DNA of 64,000 nucleotides from Pseudomonadota bacterium (GCA_026399755.1 JAPLQI010000093.1:1-64000), one strand, 5' to 3'. Positions 1 through 10,250 are shown, numbered from the stretch's first letter. The notes: generated by a model not told the origin, from the letters alone. Translations and numbers: made by a program.

Positions 1-138
1 ATTACTAGGTACGTTCCGATATATTACTCACCCGTTCGCCACTCGTCAGCGGTGCAAGCACCCTGTTACCGTTCGACTTGCATGTGTAAAGCATGCCGCC
101 AGCGTTCAATCTGAGCCAGGATCAAACTCTTTAGTTTA
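1..138 (-). rRNA. rrs: 16S ribosomal RNA, 5' end (partial)
   Basis: On the minus strand the sequence carries the universal 16S 5' signature AGAGTTTGATCCTGGCTCAG, ending near position 120, followed by the expected start of helix 6 and the V1 region. Only the first ~138 nt are present; the gene runs out of the window on the left. The 5' end is placed by analogy with E. coli 16S, about eight bases before the GAGTTTGATC core, so it is uncertain by a few bases. The leader and promoter lie at 139-351. Confidence 0.97.
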
Positions 139-257
139 ATCGCTAAGCTAGTACTTACTGGCTTACTTTATTCAGAGTAACCATCACTGGCCCCTCTTTA
201 CTAATGCAAGCACTTGTTCGCTTCCGAATCAAGCACTCACACTCATCGACTGTATTT

Positions 258-268
258 TTTTAAAGATC
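258..268 (-). promoter_or_regulatory. rRNA leader boxA-like antitermination element
   Basis: Reading the minus strand, GATCTTTAAAA lies in the rRNA leader between the promoter and the 16S 5' end. It resembles the boxA element (core around CTTTAA) bound by the NusB-S10 complex during rRNA antitermination. No convincing boxB hairpin was identified next to it. The assignment rests on position and similarity to the consensus only. Confidence 0.4.
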
Positions 269-322
269 GTTTCGCTACTGCTAGAACACCGTGTTGCTGT
301 GTGTGCTGCAGCGAGAGGCCGA

Positions 323-351
323 AATATACGGCCCCAGCCGGAGTAGGTCAA
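323..351 (-). promoter_or_regulatory. rRNA operon sigma-70 promoter
   Basis: Minus strand: -35 TTGACC at 351-346, a 17-bp spacer, then -10 TATATT at 328-323. The predicted transcription start is near 316, about 175 nt upstream of the mature 16S end. The discriminator just after the -10 box is GC-rich, as expected for stringently controlled rRNA promoters. No clear AT-rich UP element is seen upstream. Confidence 0.8.
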
Positions 352-442
352 CCACTACCGTGCAACAAAAGCGTAGTAATAGGCTAAGTCGTTGATTCGC
401 ATAAGAAGCCAAAAGCATAAGCAACATCTTATTTACTACAAA

Positions 443-470
443 ACAAAAACGCCGCGAGTAGCTCGCGGCG
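443..470 (-). terminator. Rho-independent terminator of the chitinase gene
   Basis: A perfect GC-rich hairpin (arms CGCCGCGAG / CTCGCGGCG around a 2-nt core) sits at 451-470. On the minus strand it is followed by a T-rich tract (complement of 443-450). It lies about 35 bp downstream of the chitinase stop and would shield the rRNA promoter from read-through. The plus-strand side is also T-containing, so weak bidirectional function is possible. Confidence 0.85.
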
Positions 471-505
471 CTTTTATTACTCTAAACACTTAAATCACGG
501 CTGAT

Positions 506-3292
506 TTAGCGTTTGATTCCATACACTTTGCCATTTGGCAGGGTGATGGTGATATCGCTAGGCACAGTCAGCGGCATAAATACGCGCATGCCGATGGTGA
601 TGGTTTTGCCTGCGCTAAAGTCTGCAACGCCCCAGCCTGATTCTTTCATCGCATACGTTAAGCGATGGAAGCCATTTGGCAAACCGCCGACATTGCCTGT
701 TTTAGTACCGGCGGTTGTGGCTGTCCATGTACCACCGCTATATATATCTACTAAATTCTCAACGCCATTGCCAGCAGGTGGATCGCTAGGTTTGAGGTAT
801 TGAACTTCAGAAGGAATCAGCGGAGTAGATGGTGCGACGTTAAATGAAACTTTGGCTCCGCTTAAGTTAACCGTTGAGTTGTTTTTCAACTTCAGGCCAA
901 TAGCAAGTGGATAGTTATCATCCCCCTTAGGCTTATAGCCAACCATATCAACGCTTACATCCAACAAATCCGCTGGGCGGGCAAAGCTCTCATCACCTGC
1001 TTTAGTGCCGTAAGGTGTAGCGGAGCGCAACTTGGCCGCAGCCAATTTAGTCAGCGTACTACCCATGGAGTAATAACCCAGTCCATTTTCTGATGGCTTG
1101 CTGTAGTCCCCTGCCATTTCCCAGAACATGATCCCGCCAGCGCCTTGATCAATTGCGTACTGAACTTTTGCAGCAAAAGACTGCTCGTTTTCAGTCGACA
1201 AGAACACCTTGGTGGTTGGATTCCATAACCAAGAGGATTTAGCCACATCATCGTAATGCTCTTGATATGTGCCACGTACTTTGGCTTCTGGGCGGCTTTG
1301 ATCATGACCATACTGAGTAAAGTAAGGTGCACTCAAACCATCACGTAGATTATTAACGTGCCACAACGGATTAACCCCGGCAAACATTTCATTGCCAGCT
1401 GCGTCTTTATCGAACCAGAGATTATCAATACCCTGAGCACCCAAGCCGCAAGGAGCGCCCGCTTTTGCGCTTAATGCATCTGGGCCTAGATTACCGCCGG
1501 TGCCGAGATAGCATTTTTTCTGATCAGCCAGAGCAGAAAGCCCCCACAGACCATTAGTGCCACCCGCTACATTTTGCGAACCACGAGTGTAGTACGGCAA
1601 GCCGATATTAATACGTCCACCCGCAAGCGCTGTGCGGAAGTATTTATAAGACCAGTCAATATTCAAATAGCCTTGCGAATTGTAATAATGCGCGTCGCCA
1701 CCCGAGTAAATCTTGGCATCAGCAATCTCATTGTCTTTGCCCGTATCGTAGAGCGGTGCATTATGGCCAACGAAGTGATTCCATGCGCCATGCAAGTCAT
1801 ACGTCATCATATTGACGTAATCAAGATACTTAACCGCCTGCATCGCTTCCATACCGCGCAATAAATAACCGGATGATGGCGATGCAATGGTCAACATATA
1901 ATACTTGCCGCTAGCCGCTGCAGCCTTATCCAATTCGGCACGTAGTGTTTTGGTTAAGGCCATATAGCCTTTCCACAATTCACCCCGTTTTGCATTGCCA
2001 ATCTTCCAGTCTTCCGGATTGCCCGCATCGCTCATTGAAGTCGGATATTCATAGTCGATATCGATACCGTCAAAACCATACTTAGTTACGAACTCAGCCG
2101 CCGACTTAGCAAAAATATCGATTCGATCCTGACGAACAGCGCCTGTTACAGGATCCGTGGTCAGTGCGTAGAAACCACCGCTTACGGTGCGACCATCTGC
2201 TTCATTAAAGAAACCACCCGTTTCTGCCCAGCCACCAACAGACATCAAAAGCTTCACGCCCGCTTTTTTATTCTTTTGCAGCATATTAAAGTGGCCTTTG
2301 TACGGCAGATTTGGATCTAGCGCGTACTTAGGATTGCCGTTTTTATCAGCAAAAGTCAGGCCTGTAGCAGAGTTAGCTGGATTAGCTGTATCACCTACCG
2401 ATACTTTCCAATTGGCATCAACGTGAGCGAAGGCATAGTTCACGTGAGTGACGTCATTCCAAGGAATATCCGCAGCCAGATAAGCATTCGGGCCAGCACT
2501 ACGCCAGCTCGTAAAGTAACCAATACTGCGACGCTTCATATCGTTAGGCAGCTTTTCGCGGCCATTAACATCGTATACATCGCAATACGGCACATTCGCG
2601 ACTTCTGTAACCAAACCTTCTGGCTGACAAGCAACGCTTGGCGCAGGGGTTGGAACGGGGGTCGGTACTGGTGTTGGAACTGGTGTTGGAACTGGTGTTG
2701 GAACTGGAGTTGGTACTGGAGTTGGAACTGGAGTTGGAACTGGAGTTGGAACTGGAGTTGGAACTGGAGTTGGAACCGGTGTAGGTGTAGGCGTAGAACC
2801 GCAAGCTCCCAAATCTAGCCAAGGCTTACCAGCGCCAACATTACTAGATGGCACATCGCCCTGAGTCCACCACTGCGCTTTATAGTTACGACCTGCATAG
2901 GTCACGCTTTGGCCACCTGAATAAGCGGTCGTTGACGTCCATGCCAAGAAACAACCTGCTGGCGTCGGAGCAGGAGTAGGTACTGGTGTTGGTACTGGTG
3001 TTGGAACTGGGGTTGGAGCCGGGGTTGGCACTGGCGTTGGTACTGGTGTTGGAACAGGCGTTGGAGCGGGTGTTGGTGTACCGCCTGCAGTCAACTCCCA
3101 AGGGCCCCACTGCTCAGCACCTGGCACATTGCCCTGTGTCCACCATTTAGCTTTCCAATCTTTTCCGGCATAGCTTACGGCCTGCCCAGCAGTATATGTA
3201 CTGGTGGCAGTCCACGCTGGTGCAGAAAAAGCTTGGGCGGCAACAAAGGCGGCCGGAATGGCTGCCAGCATAAAGCGACTAAATTGCGACAT
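506..3292 (-). CDS. Secreted multidomain GH18 chitinase
   Basis: Hydrolyses beta-1,4 bonds in chitin outside the cell. The 928-aa product starts with a signal peptide (about residues 1-24, ending AFSA). Two CBM5/12-type chitin-binding modules follow (about 27-68 and 117-163, each with the aromatic YKAxWWTQG pattern). They are separated by Pro-Thr-Pro-Val linkers. A GH18 catalytic domain spans about 262-745, with the signature [10 protein letters not shown] and the catalytic acid Glu415. A C-terminal domain of about 160 aa (765-928) was not identified. The ATG at 3292 is preferred over the one at 3307 because a GGAGAG ribosome site lies between them and the signal peptide then starts MSQFSRF. 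The linkers are encoded by 12-bp tandem repeats. The gene is monocistronic, followed by a strong terminator. Function is certain at family level; exo versus endo mode cannot be read from sequence. Confidence 0.96.
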   Translation of the reverse strand: MSQFSRFMLAAIPAAFVAAQAFSAPAWTATSTYTAGQAVSYAGKDWKAKWWTQGNVPGAEQWGPWELTAGGTPTPAPTPVPTPVPTPVPTPAPTPVPTPVPTPVPTPAPTPAGCFLAWTSTTAYSGGQSVTYAGRNYKAQWWTQGDVPSSNVGAGKPWLDLGACGSTPTPTPVPTPVPTPVPTPVPTPVPTPVPTPVPTPVPTPVPTPVPTPVPTPAPSVACQPEGLVTEVANVPYCDVYDVNGREKLPNDMKRRSIGYFTSWRSAGPNAYLAADIPWNDVTHVNYAFAHVDANWKVSVGDTANPANSATGLTFADKNGNPKYALDPNLPYKGHFNMLQKNKKAGVKLLMSVGGWAETGGFFNEADGRTVSGGFYALTTDPVTGAVRQDRIDIFAKSAAEFVTKYGFDGIDIDYEYPTSMSDAGNPEDWKIGNAKRGELWKGYMALTKTLRAELDKAAAASGKYYMLTIASPSSGYLLRGMEAMQAVKYLDYVNMMTYDLHGAWNHFVGHNAPLYDTGKDNEIADAKIYSGGDAHYYNSQGYLNIDWSYKYFRTALAGGRINIGLPYYTRGSQNVAGGTNGLWGLSALADQKKCYLGTGGNLGPDALSAKAGAPCGLGAQGIDNLWFDKDAAGNEMFAGVNPLWHVNNLRDGLSAPYFTQYGHDQSRPEAKVRGTYQEHYDDVAKSSWLWNPTTKVFLSTENEQSFAAKVQYAIDQGAGGIMFWEMAGDYSKPSENGLGYYSMGSTLTKLAAAKLRSATPYGTKAGDESFARPADLLDVSVDMVGYKPKGDDNYPLAIGLKLKNNSTVNLSGAKVSFNVAPSTPLIPSEVQYLKPSDPPAGNGVENLVDIYSGGTWTATTAGTKTGNVGGLPNGFHRLTYAMKESGWGVADFSAGKTITIGMRVFMPLTVPSDITITLPNGKVYGIKR
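2641..2790. repeat. 12-bp tandem repeat (second PTPV linker of chitinase)
   Basis: Roughly a dozen copies of a 12-bp unit, close to GTTGGAACTGGT/A on the plus strand, encode the (PTPV)n linker between the second chitin-binding module and the catalytic domain. Unit length is a multiple of three, so changes in copy number would alter linker length without breaking the frame. Confidence 0.9.
2960..3085. repeat. 12-bp tandem repeat (first PTPV/PTPA linker of chitinase)
   Basis: A second, shorter and more degenerate array of the same 12-bp unit encodes the linker between the two chitin-binding modules. The mixture of PTPV and PTPA codons shows more drift than in the array at 2641-2790. Confidence 0.88.
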
Positions 3293-3956
3293 AGTTTCAC
3301 TCTCCATCCATCTTATGAATTGGCGTTATCAAACTGGATCAATTGGTATTGATACAGCTAATACGAATCTATTTTTTTTGTAAGCAACACATCAGAAAGC
3401 CACTTATCAAGCAAGATAATAGATGACTTCCGCATGCGTTACAGAGATTAGCCACTACAGCTTTTACTGTGTCAATAGCCGCTCTAGCCCCCTGCCCAAC
3501 AACAAGCAACACAAACGCAGCTATAAACTAAAATGACTACATAGACTCCGTACATATAGATGTGACACCACAAAAAATACACCGTAACCAATTGATTTTT
3601 ATTAAGACAATCACCAAAAAACATTTGATGCGCTCTTTTTAAATGTAGTAAATAACAAAATATTCATGTAGTAAACATCAAAAAAAGAGAGGATTTTTTG
3701 ATACAAAATGGCAGAAACACATCATTAGCCTTATTCCCAAAGCTTAAAAACCTTTCTTAATTCTTTCTAACACTTCATTATCCTTTTGCAAATATGGCTC
3801 AGCCAAACAACCTTACAAACCCCAGCATCACTCACCGCAATGGACTAGTAAATCCACAGAAAGTGGATCTATCCAAAAAGCGATTGTGATCAATACCTTG
3901 CCGATTGGCGCTGCATCTGATAGAAACCGAGCTGACTCTTTGACCTGCCATTCATT
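3293..3956. other. Intergenic region, chitinase leader and queD upstream DNA
   Basis: About 660 bp without a gene. It must hold the chitinase promoter (minus strand) and probably one for the queD-like gene. The stretch around 3540-3720 is AT-rich with several A and T runs. A weak candidate for the chitinase promoter is TTGCTT, 18 bp, TATTAG on the minus strand around 3365-3395, but it is not convincing. No repeat or small gene was recognised. Confidence 0.5.
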
Positions 3957-4553
3957 ATGCTAATTCGTAAACTGTTTAAATTTGAAAACGCGCACATCGT
4001 GCGCAACTGCTCTAGCGAGCGCTGCCGCAGCTCGATTCATGGGCACAGCTATCGTGTTGAAGTGCTACTAGAAGCGAATGCGCTCGATCACGGCCAGATG
4101 GTTTATGACTTTGGCCTGATGAAAGGCACCATCCGCGATGTGATTGATGCTTTTGATCATGCGGTTTGCTTTTGGGATAAGGACGACGCGGAATATATCC
4201 GCCTGTGCAAGCAATTCTCCACCCGCTGGATTGCCATGCCGGTGTCGCCTTCAGCTGAGCAATTTGCCCGCATGTTTTTTGTGATTATCGATGCGCTACT
4301 ACAGCAGACGGTGATGGCCAATGGCGAAGCCGATGTCACTCTTCACTCTATCATCGCCCACGAAACCGACACCGGCTACGCGCAAGCTTTCCGTGCCGAT
4401 GCTGTGAATGAGCGCATGGGCATTATTCGCTTAGAAGATGTGGTGTTTTCAGAGCAGTGCCAAGCAGAATGGAAAGACCCTGAAATGTATAAAAAGCTTT
4501 TAGACGGTCGCCGGTTTATCAACCCAGCCGTGCCAAGGCAAGTTGAAATCTAA
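3957..4553 (+). CDS. queD: 6-carboxytetrahydropterin synthase / PTPS family protein (QueD-like)
   Basis: Member of the 6-pyruvoyl-tetrahydropterin synthase family. QueD makes 6-carboxytetrahydropterin from 7,8-dihydroneopterin triphosphate in the queuosine tRNA-modification pathway. Candidate zinc ligands are His13 (FENAH) and His28/His30 (IHGHSY). Cys23 is the candidate catalytic cysteine, although its spacing to His28 is one residue longer than in E. coli QueD. At 198 aa it is longer than the compact ~120-aa QueD. The C-terminal HETDTGYAQAF segment supplies the family's His/Glu region. No other queuosine gene is adjacent, so QueD versus another PTPS paralogue rests on family membership. The gene faces kup and shares its terminator. 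Confidence 0.8.
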   Translation: MLIRKLFKFENAHIVRNCSSERCRSSIHGHSYRVEVLLEANALDHGQMVYDFGLMKGTIRDVIDAFDHAVCFWDKDDAEYIRLCKQFSTRWIAMPVSPSAEQFARMFFVIIDALLQQTVMANGEADVTLHSIIAHETDTGYAQAFRADAVNERMGIIRLEDVVFSEQCQAEWKDPEMYKKLLDGRRFINPAVPRQVEI

Positions 4554-4570
4554 TTTGCTGATGGTTGAAT

Positions 4571-4607
4571 AAAAAAAGCGCGCCTCTTGAGGGCGCGCTT
4601 TTTTTTT
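4571..4607. terminator. Bidirectional terminator between queD-like gene and kup
   Basis: A GC-rich hairpin (arms AGCGCGCC / GGCGCGCT) is flanked by an A run on the left and a T run on the right. It can therefore terminate transcription from both convergent genes. It sits 18 bp after the queD-like stop and 23 bp after the kup stop. Confidence 0.92.
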
Positions 4608-4629
4608 GATCCAAACAACTCAAACCAGC

Positions 4630-6525
4630 TTAAATCTCGACCTGCATTCCCATCTCAACCACACGATTAGGTGGAATCTTAAAGAAATTGGTTGCACGCG
4701 TTGCATTGCGGCTCATGATGCTAAATAGATTTCTGCGCCACCAGCTCATCGCAGGATATTTAGCCTCAACAATGGTTTCCCTAGATAGGAAATAAGAGGT
4801 TTGCATGCTATCAAACACCAGCTCAGGCTGTAATTGCTCGACCTGCGCCAAAATGCTCGGCACGCTTGCTTCTTCTTTAAAGCCGTAAGTGGCCACCACC
4901 TGCGAAAAGCTCTCGCCTAATTTACGCACCACAACACGTTCACGCGCAGGCACATAAGGAATATCTGTCGTGAGGATGGTCATAAACACCACCTTCTCAT
5001 GCAGTACCTTGTTGTGTTTTAAGTTATGCAATAAAGCGTGCGGTACAGAATCGCTGCTAGCCGTCATAAAGATGGCGATTCCTTCCACGCGTTGCGGAGG
5101 ATTATCTTCCAAGGCCTCGACAAAACCAGCCAGCGGCAACTCACCATCGTGCATACGCTCACTGAGCAGCTTGCGACCACGCTTCCATGTGGTAAGCATG
5201 GCAAATACGATCAGGCCGATCAACAAGGGGAACCAGCCGCCTTCGTGCAGCTTGAGCAAATTAGCAGAGAAGAAGGATAAATCAATCACCAGCAGGAAGG
5301 ACAACACCAGCCAAATAAGCACGCGTTTCACACGTGAAGCATCACGCCCCAGCACAATAAACGCCAGCAAGGTGGTAATCACCATGGTGCACGTGACGGC
5401 AAAGCCATACGCCGCAGCCAGATTGCTGGAGGTACGGAAAGCCAGCACCAGCAATATCACTGAAACCAATAAGAACCAGTTAATTTGTGGAATATAGATC
5501 TGGCCGATTTCATTTTCAGACGTGTGATGAATATCCATACGTGGGCAGAAACCCAGCTGCACCGCTTGGCTGGTCATCGAATACGCCCCCGAAATCACCG
5601 CTTGCGAAGCGATTACCGTGGCACACGTTGCCAGCACCACCAGTGGCAGCAAAGCCCAGCCCGGAGCCATCATAAAGAAGGGGTTTTTAATCGCTTCAGG
5701 CGTATGCAAAAGCAAGGCGCCTTGACCAAAGTAATTCAGTACCAAAGCAGGCAAGACTAATAAAAACCAAGCGTAACGGATCGCAGGGCGACCAAAATGG
5801 CCCATATCTGCATACAGTGCCTCTGCTCCCGTTAAGGAAAGAACCACCGCACCTAATAAAATAAATGCCAAGCCAGGTTGTGCTGCAAAAAAATGCACTG
5901 CATGGATGGGGTTCATCGCAGCCAATACATCGGGGGATTTTAAAATATTCCAAATCCCCAAGGAGCCCAACACCACAAACCACAGCACCATAATCGGGCC
6001 AAATAGCTTGCCGAGACTGGCCGTTCCCTTAGCCTGCATCATAAACAAGGCAATCAGTACGATAATGGTAACGGGAACAATATAGGCATCCAGCTTATGC
6101 GAGATCACTCCGATCCCTTCCAAGGCGGAGAGCACCGATACCGCAGGGGTAATCATACTGTCGCCATAAAATAGCGCGGCCCCAAACAGGCCCAGACCCA
6201 CGATAACGGCGTATTTACGCGTTCCTGGCACAGCAGAGCGCAATGCCAAAGCCATTAAGGACAACACGCCACCTTCACCGCGGTTATCTGCACGCAAAAT
6301 GAAAACGACATATTTTAAAGAAACCACCAACATCAAGCCCCAAAAAATCAGGGACAAAATACCCAGTACATTAAAAGTGGTTAAGCTCAACTCTGCGTGG
6401 TGAAAACATTCTTTAAGCGTATAGAGCGGGCTGGTACCAATATCGCCGTAGACGACACCGATTGCACCAATCGCCAAACCGGCTACTTTTTTTGGATCAC
6501 GATCCAAAGAAGATTCAATAGACAT
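4630..6525 (-). CDS. kup: KUP-family potassium uptake protein
   Basis: Low-affinity K+/H+ symporter of the inner membrane. The 631-aa length and the N-terminal GVVYGDIGTSPLYTLKECF region (quoted here as the family hallmark) are typical of Kup/HAK/KT transporters. About twelve hydrophobic membrane segments occupy residues 20-440, followed by a cytoplasmic C-terminal domain of about 180 aa. Start is the ATG at 6525 (MSIESSLDRD). The gene stands alone and converges on the queD-like gene. Identity at family level is very secure. Confidence 0.96.
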   Translation of the reverse strand: MSIESSLDRDPKKVAGLAIGAIGVVYGDIGTSPLYTLKECFHHAELSLTTFNVLGILSLIFWGLMLVVSLKYVVFILRADNRGEGGVLSLMALALRSAVPGTRKYAVIVGLGLFGAALFYGDSMITPAVSVLSALEGIGVISHKLDAYIVPVTIIVLIALFMMQAKGTASLGKLFGPIMVLWFVVLGSLGIWNILKSPDVLAAMNPIHAVHFFAAQPGLAFILLGAVVLSLTGAEALYADMGHFGRPAIRYAWFLLVLPALVLNYFGQGALLLHTPEAIKNPFFMMAPGWALLPLVVLATCATVIASQAVISGAYSMTSQAVQLGFCPRMDIHHTSENEIGQIYIPQINWFLLVSVILLVLAFRTSSNLAAAYGFAVTCTMVITTLLAFIVLGRDASRVKRVLIWLVLSFLLVIDLSFFSANLLKLHEGGWFPLLIGLIVFAMLTTWKRGRKLLSERMHDGELPLAGFVEALEDNPPQRVEGIAIFMTASSDSVPHALLHNLKHNKVLHEKVVFMTILTTDIPYVPARERVVVRKLGESFSQVVATYGFKEEASVPSILAQVEQLQPELVFDSMQTSYFLSRETIVEAKYPAMSWWRRNLFSIMSRNATRATNFFKIPPNRVVEMGMQVEI

Positions 6526-6557
6526 ATATTTTTATAGCTCAACAGAAGGTCGCCGGA

Positions 6558-7136
6558 TTATAACGCTGGCTTTTGCAAAGTCACTGACTTTTCGGACAAA
6601 ACTTGTGGCAGTGCAACATGGGACCAATCAAAAAAAGGACCGGGGTCGGTTTTGCGCTCGGGGGCAATTTGGCTATGCCCTAGCAAATATTTGATCGGAT
6701 ACCTGCATACTAGATCGTCCAGCAAGCTGTTTAGCACCGTATATTGTATGGCTTCAAACGGCGTAAAATCAGACCCTTCCAGCTCTATGCCAATTGAAAA
6801 ATCATTGCAACGCTCGCGCCCTTGCCAGCTAGAAACCCCTGCATGCCAAGCCCGTTGTGAACAAGGCACAAACTGCAGCAACTCCCCATTGCGGCGAATT
6901 AAAAAATGCGCCGATACGCGCAGTTTAGATAGCTCCATGTATGTGGGATGCTTATTTATATCGAGTGTATTGGTAAATAAGCGTTCAATATCGTCACCAC
7001 CAAAGGGCTCGCCCGGTGGCAAATGAATATTATGAATTACCACCATATCAATCGGCATGCCCGCACTACGTACATCACAATTGGGGCTGGATACACGCCG
7101 CGCCTGATTACACCAGCCTTGCGCATCAAATTGCAT
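6558..7136 (-). CDS. ampD: 1,6-anhydro-N-acetylmuramyl-L-alanine amidase AmpD
   Basis: Cytoplasmic zinc amidase that removes the peptide from 1,6-anhydro-muropeptides in cell-wall recycling, and so sets the inducer level for AmpR-type beta-lactamase control. The 192-aa protein has the Amidase_2 fold. His35 (VVIHNIH) and the LLGHSQIAPERKTDPG block supply the zinc ligands and catalytic Lys/Asp. RVSSPNCDVR near the N-terminus is typical of AmpD. The ATG at 7136 is chosen over 7169 because AAGGAAG lies six bases upstream and the N-terminus then matches AmpD proteins. No ampR or ampC is nearby. Confidence 0.94.
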   Translation of the reverse strand: MQFDAQGWCNQARRVSSPNCDVRSAGMPIDMVVIHNIHLPPGEPFGGDDIERLFTNTLDINKHPTYMELSKLRVSAHFLIRRNGELLQFVPCSQRAWHAGVSSWQGRERCNDFSIGIELEGSDFTPFEAIQYTVLNSLLDDLVCRYPIKYLLGHSQIAPERKTDPGPFFDWSHVALPQVLSEKSVTLQKPAL

Positions 7137-7181
7137 ATTTACTTCCTTATCAGGCTCCAAGTCAGCCAAGCTAGCTATTAA

Positions 7182-8528
7182 TTACTGAATTCCTAGCCGA
7201 TCTAAGCGATAGCGCAGGCTACGAAAAGTAAGCCCCAAAATCTTGGCCGCCTGAGTACGGTTAAAACGTGTTTTTTCTAAAGCCTCTAAGATCACTTGTT
7301 TTTCTACTCGGTCTAAATAATCTTGCAAAGGGAATTTATCCCCTAAGTCCTGCCCTGCTTCAAGCTCATGCTCGCTCAGGCTGAGTTGTAAATCTGCAGC
7401 TGTAATGGCGTGGCCATCGGCCAAAGCCAGCGCCCGCTCCAATACATTTTCTAACTCACGCACATTGCCGGGGAAGTCATAGCGCTGCAAGGCAGTGAGT
7501 GCATCCGCCGAAAAATCAGGTAATTTTTGGCCATTTAATTTAGCTACTCTCGCCAGCACATGCCGAGCGATCACCAATACATCGCTGCCCATTTCCCTTA
7601 AGGCAGGCATACGCAGCTCGATCACATTCAAGCGGTAATATAAATCCTGACGAAAACGCCCCGCCTCCACGCATTGGCTTAGGCTTTGATGCGTGGCGGA
7701 GATAATCCGCACATCTAGCGTTTCCTCAGCCGTTGCGCCTAATTTGCGCACCTTTCGCTCTTGAATGACCCGCAGGAGTTTGACTTGCATAGACAGGGGG
7801 AGATCGGCAACTTCATCTAAAAACAGCGTTCCGCTATTGGCTGCATGGAAAAACCCATCTCTATCTTCATTTGCGCCGGTAAAAGCGCCTTTTTTATGCC
7901 CGAAAAACTCACTTTCCATAAGATTTTCTGGAATCGCCCCGCAATTCACCGCAACAAAAGGCTGCTTGGCGCGGCTAGAGCTGGCATGAATCAAGCGCGC
8001 CGCACGCTCCTTACCTGAACCCGATTCACCCGTCACATACACGGGCGCTTGGCTTTTGGCGAGTTTGGCAATCAACTCCAGCGCATGCTGCATGGCGGCG
8101 GAGTCGCCCAATAAAGGACGATCGGCCTGAGCCATAGTCGCATCGTCTAGTGCCAGTGCCGATTTAACCAAGGAGCGCAGCTGATCTAAGGCAACGGGTT
8201 TAGCTAGATAATCAAAAGCGCCTGATTTAAGCGCCGCCACAGCATTATCAGTGCTGCCATACGCGGTAATAACGGCGACAGGCACATCCAAACCTTGGCT
8301 TTGGATATATTGAATAATCTCTAGGCCCTCGCCATCCGGCATGCGCATATCGGTCAGGCAAAGGTCATAAGCCACTTTATCTAAGCGCGCACAGGCCTCT
8401 TTTACGCCATAAGCACAATCGACATCTAAGCCCATTTTTAGCAAGGTTAGCTCGAGCAACTCGGCAAGATCGTGCTCATCGTCCACCACCAATACACGCT
8501 TGCTGCCTTTATTGATTTTTTTTGCCAT
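7182..8528 (-). CDS. pilR: Sigma-54-dependent response regulator PilR
   Basis: NtrC-family activator, expected to switch on the type IV pilin gene with RpoN when phosphorylated by PilS. The 448-aa protein has three parts: a receiver domain (1-120, phospho-acceptor Asp60 in CLTDMRMPDG), a sigma-54 AAA+ domain (about 140-375, Walker A GESGSGKE, sigma-54 contact loop GAFTGAN) and a C-terminal Fis-type helix-turn-helix. It lies 93 bp downstream of the pilS stop in the same direction, which is the standard pilSR order. The pilin target is not in the window. Confidence 0.93.
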   Translation of the reverse strand: MAKKINKGSKRVLVVDDEHDLAELLELTLLKMGLDVDCAYGVKEACARLDKVAYDLCLTDMRMPDGEGLEIIQYIQSQGLDVPVAVITAYGSTDNAVAALKSGAFDYLAKPVALDQLRSLVKSALALDDATMAQADRPLLGDSAAMQHALELIAKLAKSQAPVYVTGESGSGKERAARLIHASSSRAKQPFVAVNCGAIPENLMESEFFGHKKGAFTGANEDRDGFFHAANSGTLFLDEVADLPLSMQVKLLRVIQERKVRKLGATAEETLDVRIISATHQSLSQCVEAGRFRQDLYYRLNVIELRMPALREMGSDVLVIARHVLARVAKLNGQKLPDFSADALTALQRYDFPGNVRELENVLERALALADGHAITAADLQLSLSEHELEAGQDLGDKFPLQDYLDRVEKQVILEALEKTRFNRTQAAKILGLTFRSLRYRLDRLGIQ

Positions 8529-8621
8529 CTTTATTTCCTAACACATCGATGTAGGGCGGGCGCTCATAGCCACTGAGTAAAGGGGTGGCTAAATCACTTA
8601 TATTTAATAAGGAATAGGTGC

Positions 8622-10193
8622 TCAGCCCTGCCGAGGGAGGTAGCCAAAGATAATCCGAAAACAAGCACCTCCATCTGGGGGGGCAATGTATTCCAATACA
8701 GCCGAATTCGCAGCACAAATTTCACGAGCAATATACAAACCTAAGCCTGTACCCTTGGTCTCTGTAGTAAAAAATGGCTCAAACAACTGTGTTTGCGCAT
8801 CGCTTGCAACAGGGGGCCCGTCATTGTGCACATCGAGTACCCAGTGCCCATTTTCGCTCCAGACTTTAAAGCTAAGGCTGCCAGGCTTCTTCTGACAATA
8901 GCGCCAACCATTGCGTGATAAATTCCACATAACTTGATGCAAATGCCCCGGATCAAAACGAATTTCAGCATCCATGGGGCAAGCCAGCCCAAGTTCAATT
9001 TTTTCTTGCGCGCTAAATTCCCCAACAAAAGTTGTTAACCAATCGAGTAACTTAATCTGCGTCATTTGCACGCGATCACGACGATTAAGCTCGAGCACAT
9101 CTTTCACCATATGCTCTAAACGCTGACTATTATCATCAATAATGCGAGTTAACCGCTTCATCAAAGGGTTAGCATCAGGCTCTTCACCCAATAATTGCGC
9201 CGCATGGGTAATAGCGCTCAGCGGATTTCTAATTTCATGCGCTAAATTAGCAGTTAAGCGCCCTAATGCAGCTAACTTTAATTGCTGAGCTTCTCGGCGC
9301 AATTTATCTAAATCTTCTAAATAAATAAGCACATTGCCGTGCGAATCATGAGAAAGAGAAATAAACCGTGGTCTTAGGGTTTTACGAGTGAGTGCAGTGG
9401 TAATTAAATTAGGGCTAGCAGAAGGGTTAACTCGCCAGCGAGCCAGAGCCACAGCGACCACCGGCATAGCATGAAGTAATACCCCTTCAGGATGCATTCC
9501 CACCAAACGAATCGCCTGCTCATTACATTGGCGGATAACGCCATGATCATCCACAACCAACACGCCATCAGATACATCTTGCAAGATACGTTGATTCAGT
9601 TGGCCCAAATTAGCCAGATCAATACCGCGCTGCTCGGCCAAAGCCTCGCTCGCCTGAGCAAAGCGCGCCAGTCGATGCGCCAACCAAGCCACCGCAAATG
9701 AGGCCACACACAGTAAGGCGGGGGATAAATAATCGCTACCCGATGCATTGCCTTGCCAAATCTGCCAAGTTTGTTCGCTAAGCAGAGCAATACTCGCCAT
9801 CGCCGCATGAAATAAAGTCATCCGCCCGCGAGAAATTAGCCCTGCCGCCGCCAAATACGGCAGTAACAAAGTACCAATCCCACTGCGCAAGCCACCAAAC
9901 AAATGCATCATGCCGACAATAAACAGCACATCGGTCGCTACTTGAATGCTCAGCTGTATTTCAAAACCGGGACGGCGACGGTGAATACCCAGCGCAAACA
10001 ACAGCGCTAAAACGCTATCGACACTCGCAAGGGCAAGGAAGGAGCGCCAAGATTCCACATCAGAAATCGGCTTATACGCCAGCCAAAATATGCTGCAAAA
10101 AATGCCGATATTAGAAAGTAAACGGAAAACATTCAGTAGCGCCAGCGAGCGCCAATGCATTTCCGTATGAAAAGCGGAGGAGGTATTGGGCAT
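8622..10193 (-). CDS. pilS: Sensor histidine kinase PilS
   Basis: Membrane sensor kinase of the PilS-PilR pair. The 523-aa protein starts with about six transmembrane segments (residues 15-190). A PAS-like region containing DVSDGVLVVDDHG follows, then a HisKA domain with the phospho-acceptor motif LAHEIRNPLSA. The HATPase_c domain follows, with its N box near HQVMWNLSRN and a G box (GTGLGLYI). Start is the ATG at 10193. PilS is known to sense pilin levels in the membrane in Pseudomonas; the same is inferred here. Confidence 0.92.
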   Translation of the reverse strand: MPNTSSAFHTEMHWRSLALLNVFRLLSNIGIFCSIFWLAYKPISDVESWRSFLALASVDSVLALLFALGIHRRRPGFEIQLSIQVATDVLFIVGMMHLFGGLRSGIGTLLLPYLAAAGLISRGRMTLFHAAMASIALLSEQTWQIWQGNASGSDYLSPALLCVASFAVAWLAHRLARFAQASEALAEQRGIDLANLGQLNQRILQDVSDGVLVVDDHGVIRQCNEQAIRLVGMHPEGVLLHAMPVVAVALARWRVNPSASPNLITTALTRKTLRPRFISLSHDSHGNVLIYLEDLDKLRREAQQLKLAALGRLTANLAHEIRNPLSAITHAAQLLGEEPDANPLMKRLTRIIDDNSQRLEHMVKDVLELNRRDRVQMTQIKLLDWLTTFVGEFSAQEKIELGLACPMDAEIRFDPGHLHQVMWNLSRNGWRYCQKKPGSLSFKVWSENGHWVLDVHNDGPPVASDAQTQLFEPFFTTETKGTGLGLYIAREICAANSAVLEYIAPPDGGACFRIIFGYLPRQG

Positions 10194-10250
10194 GGGAGCG
10201 GGGGGAGATACGCGAGCTAGAAGTTGATCTAGCCCGCGTAATAGTTTGCA

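Noticed and set aside
2423-2818. 131-codon plus-strand frame rich in Trp and Asn opposite the chitinase linker
   Set aside because: Antisense translation of the 12-bp repeat; no ribosome site or family.
2641-3085. CRISPR array
   Set aside because: The repeats are 12 bp, contiguous, without spacers, and encode the Pro-Thr-Pro-Val linker of the chitinase.
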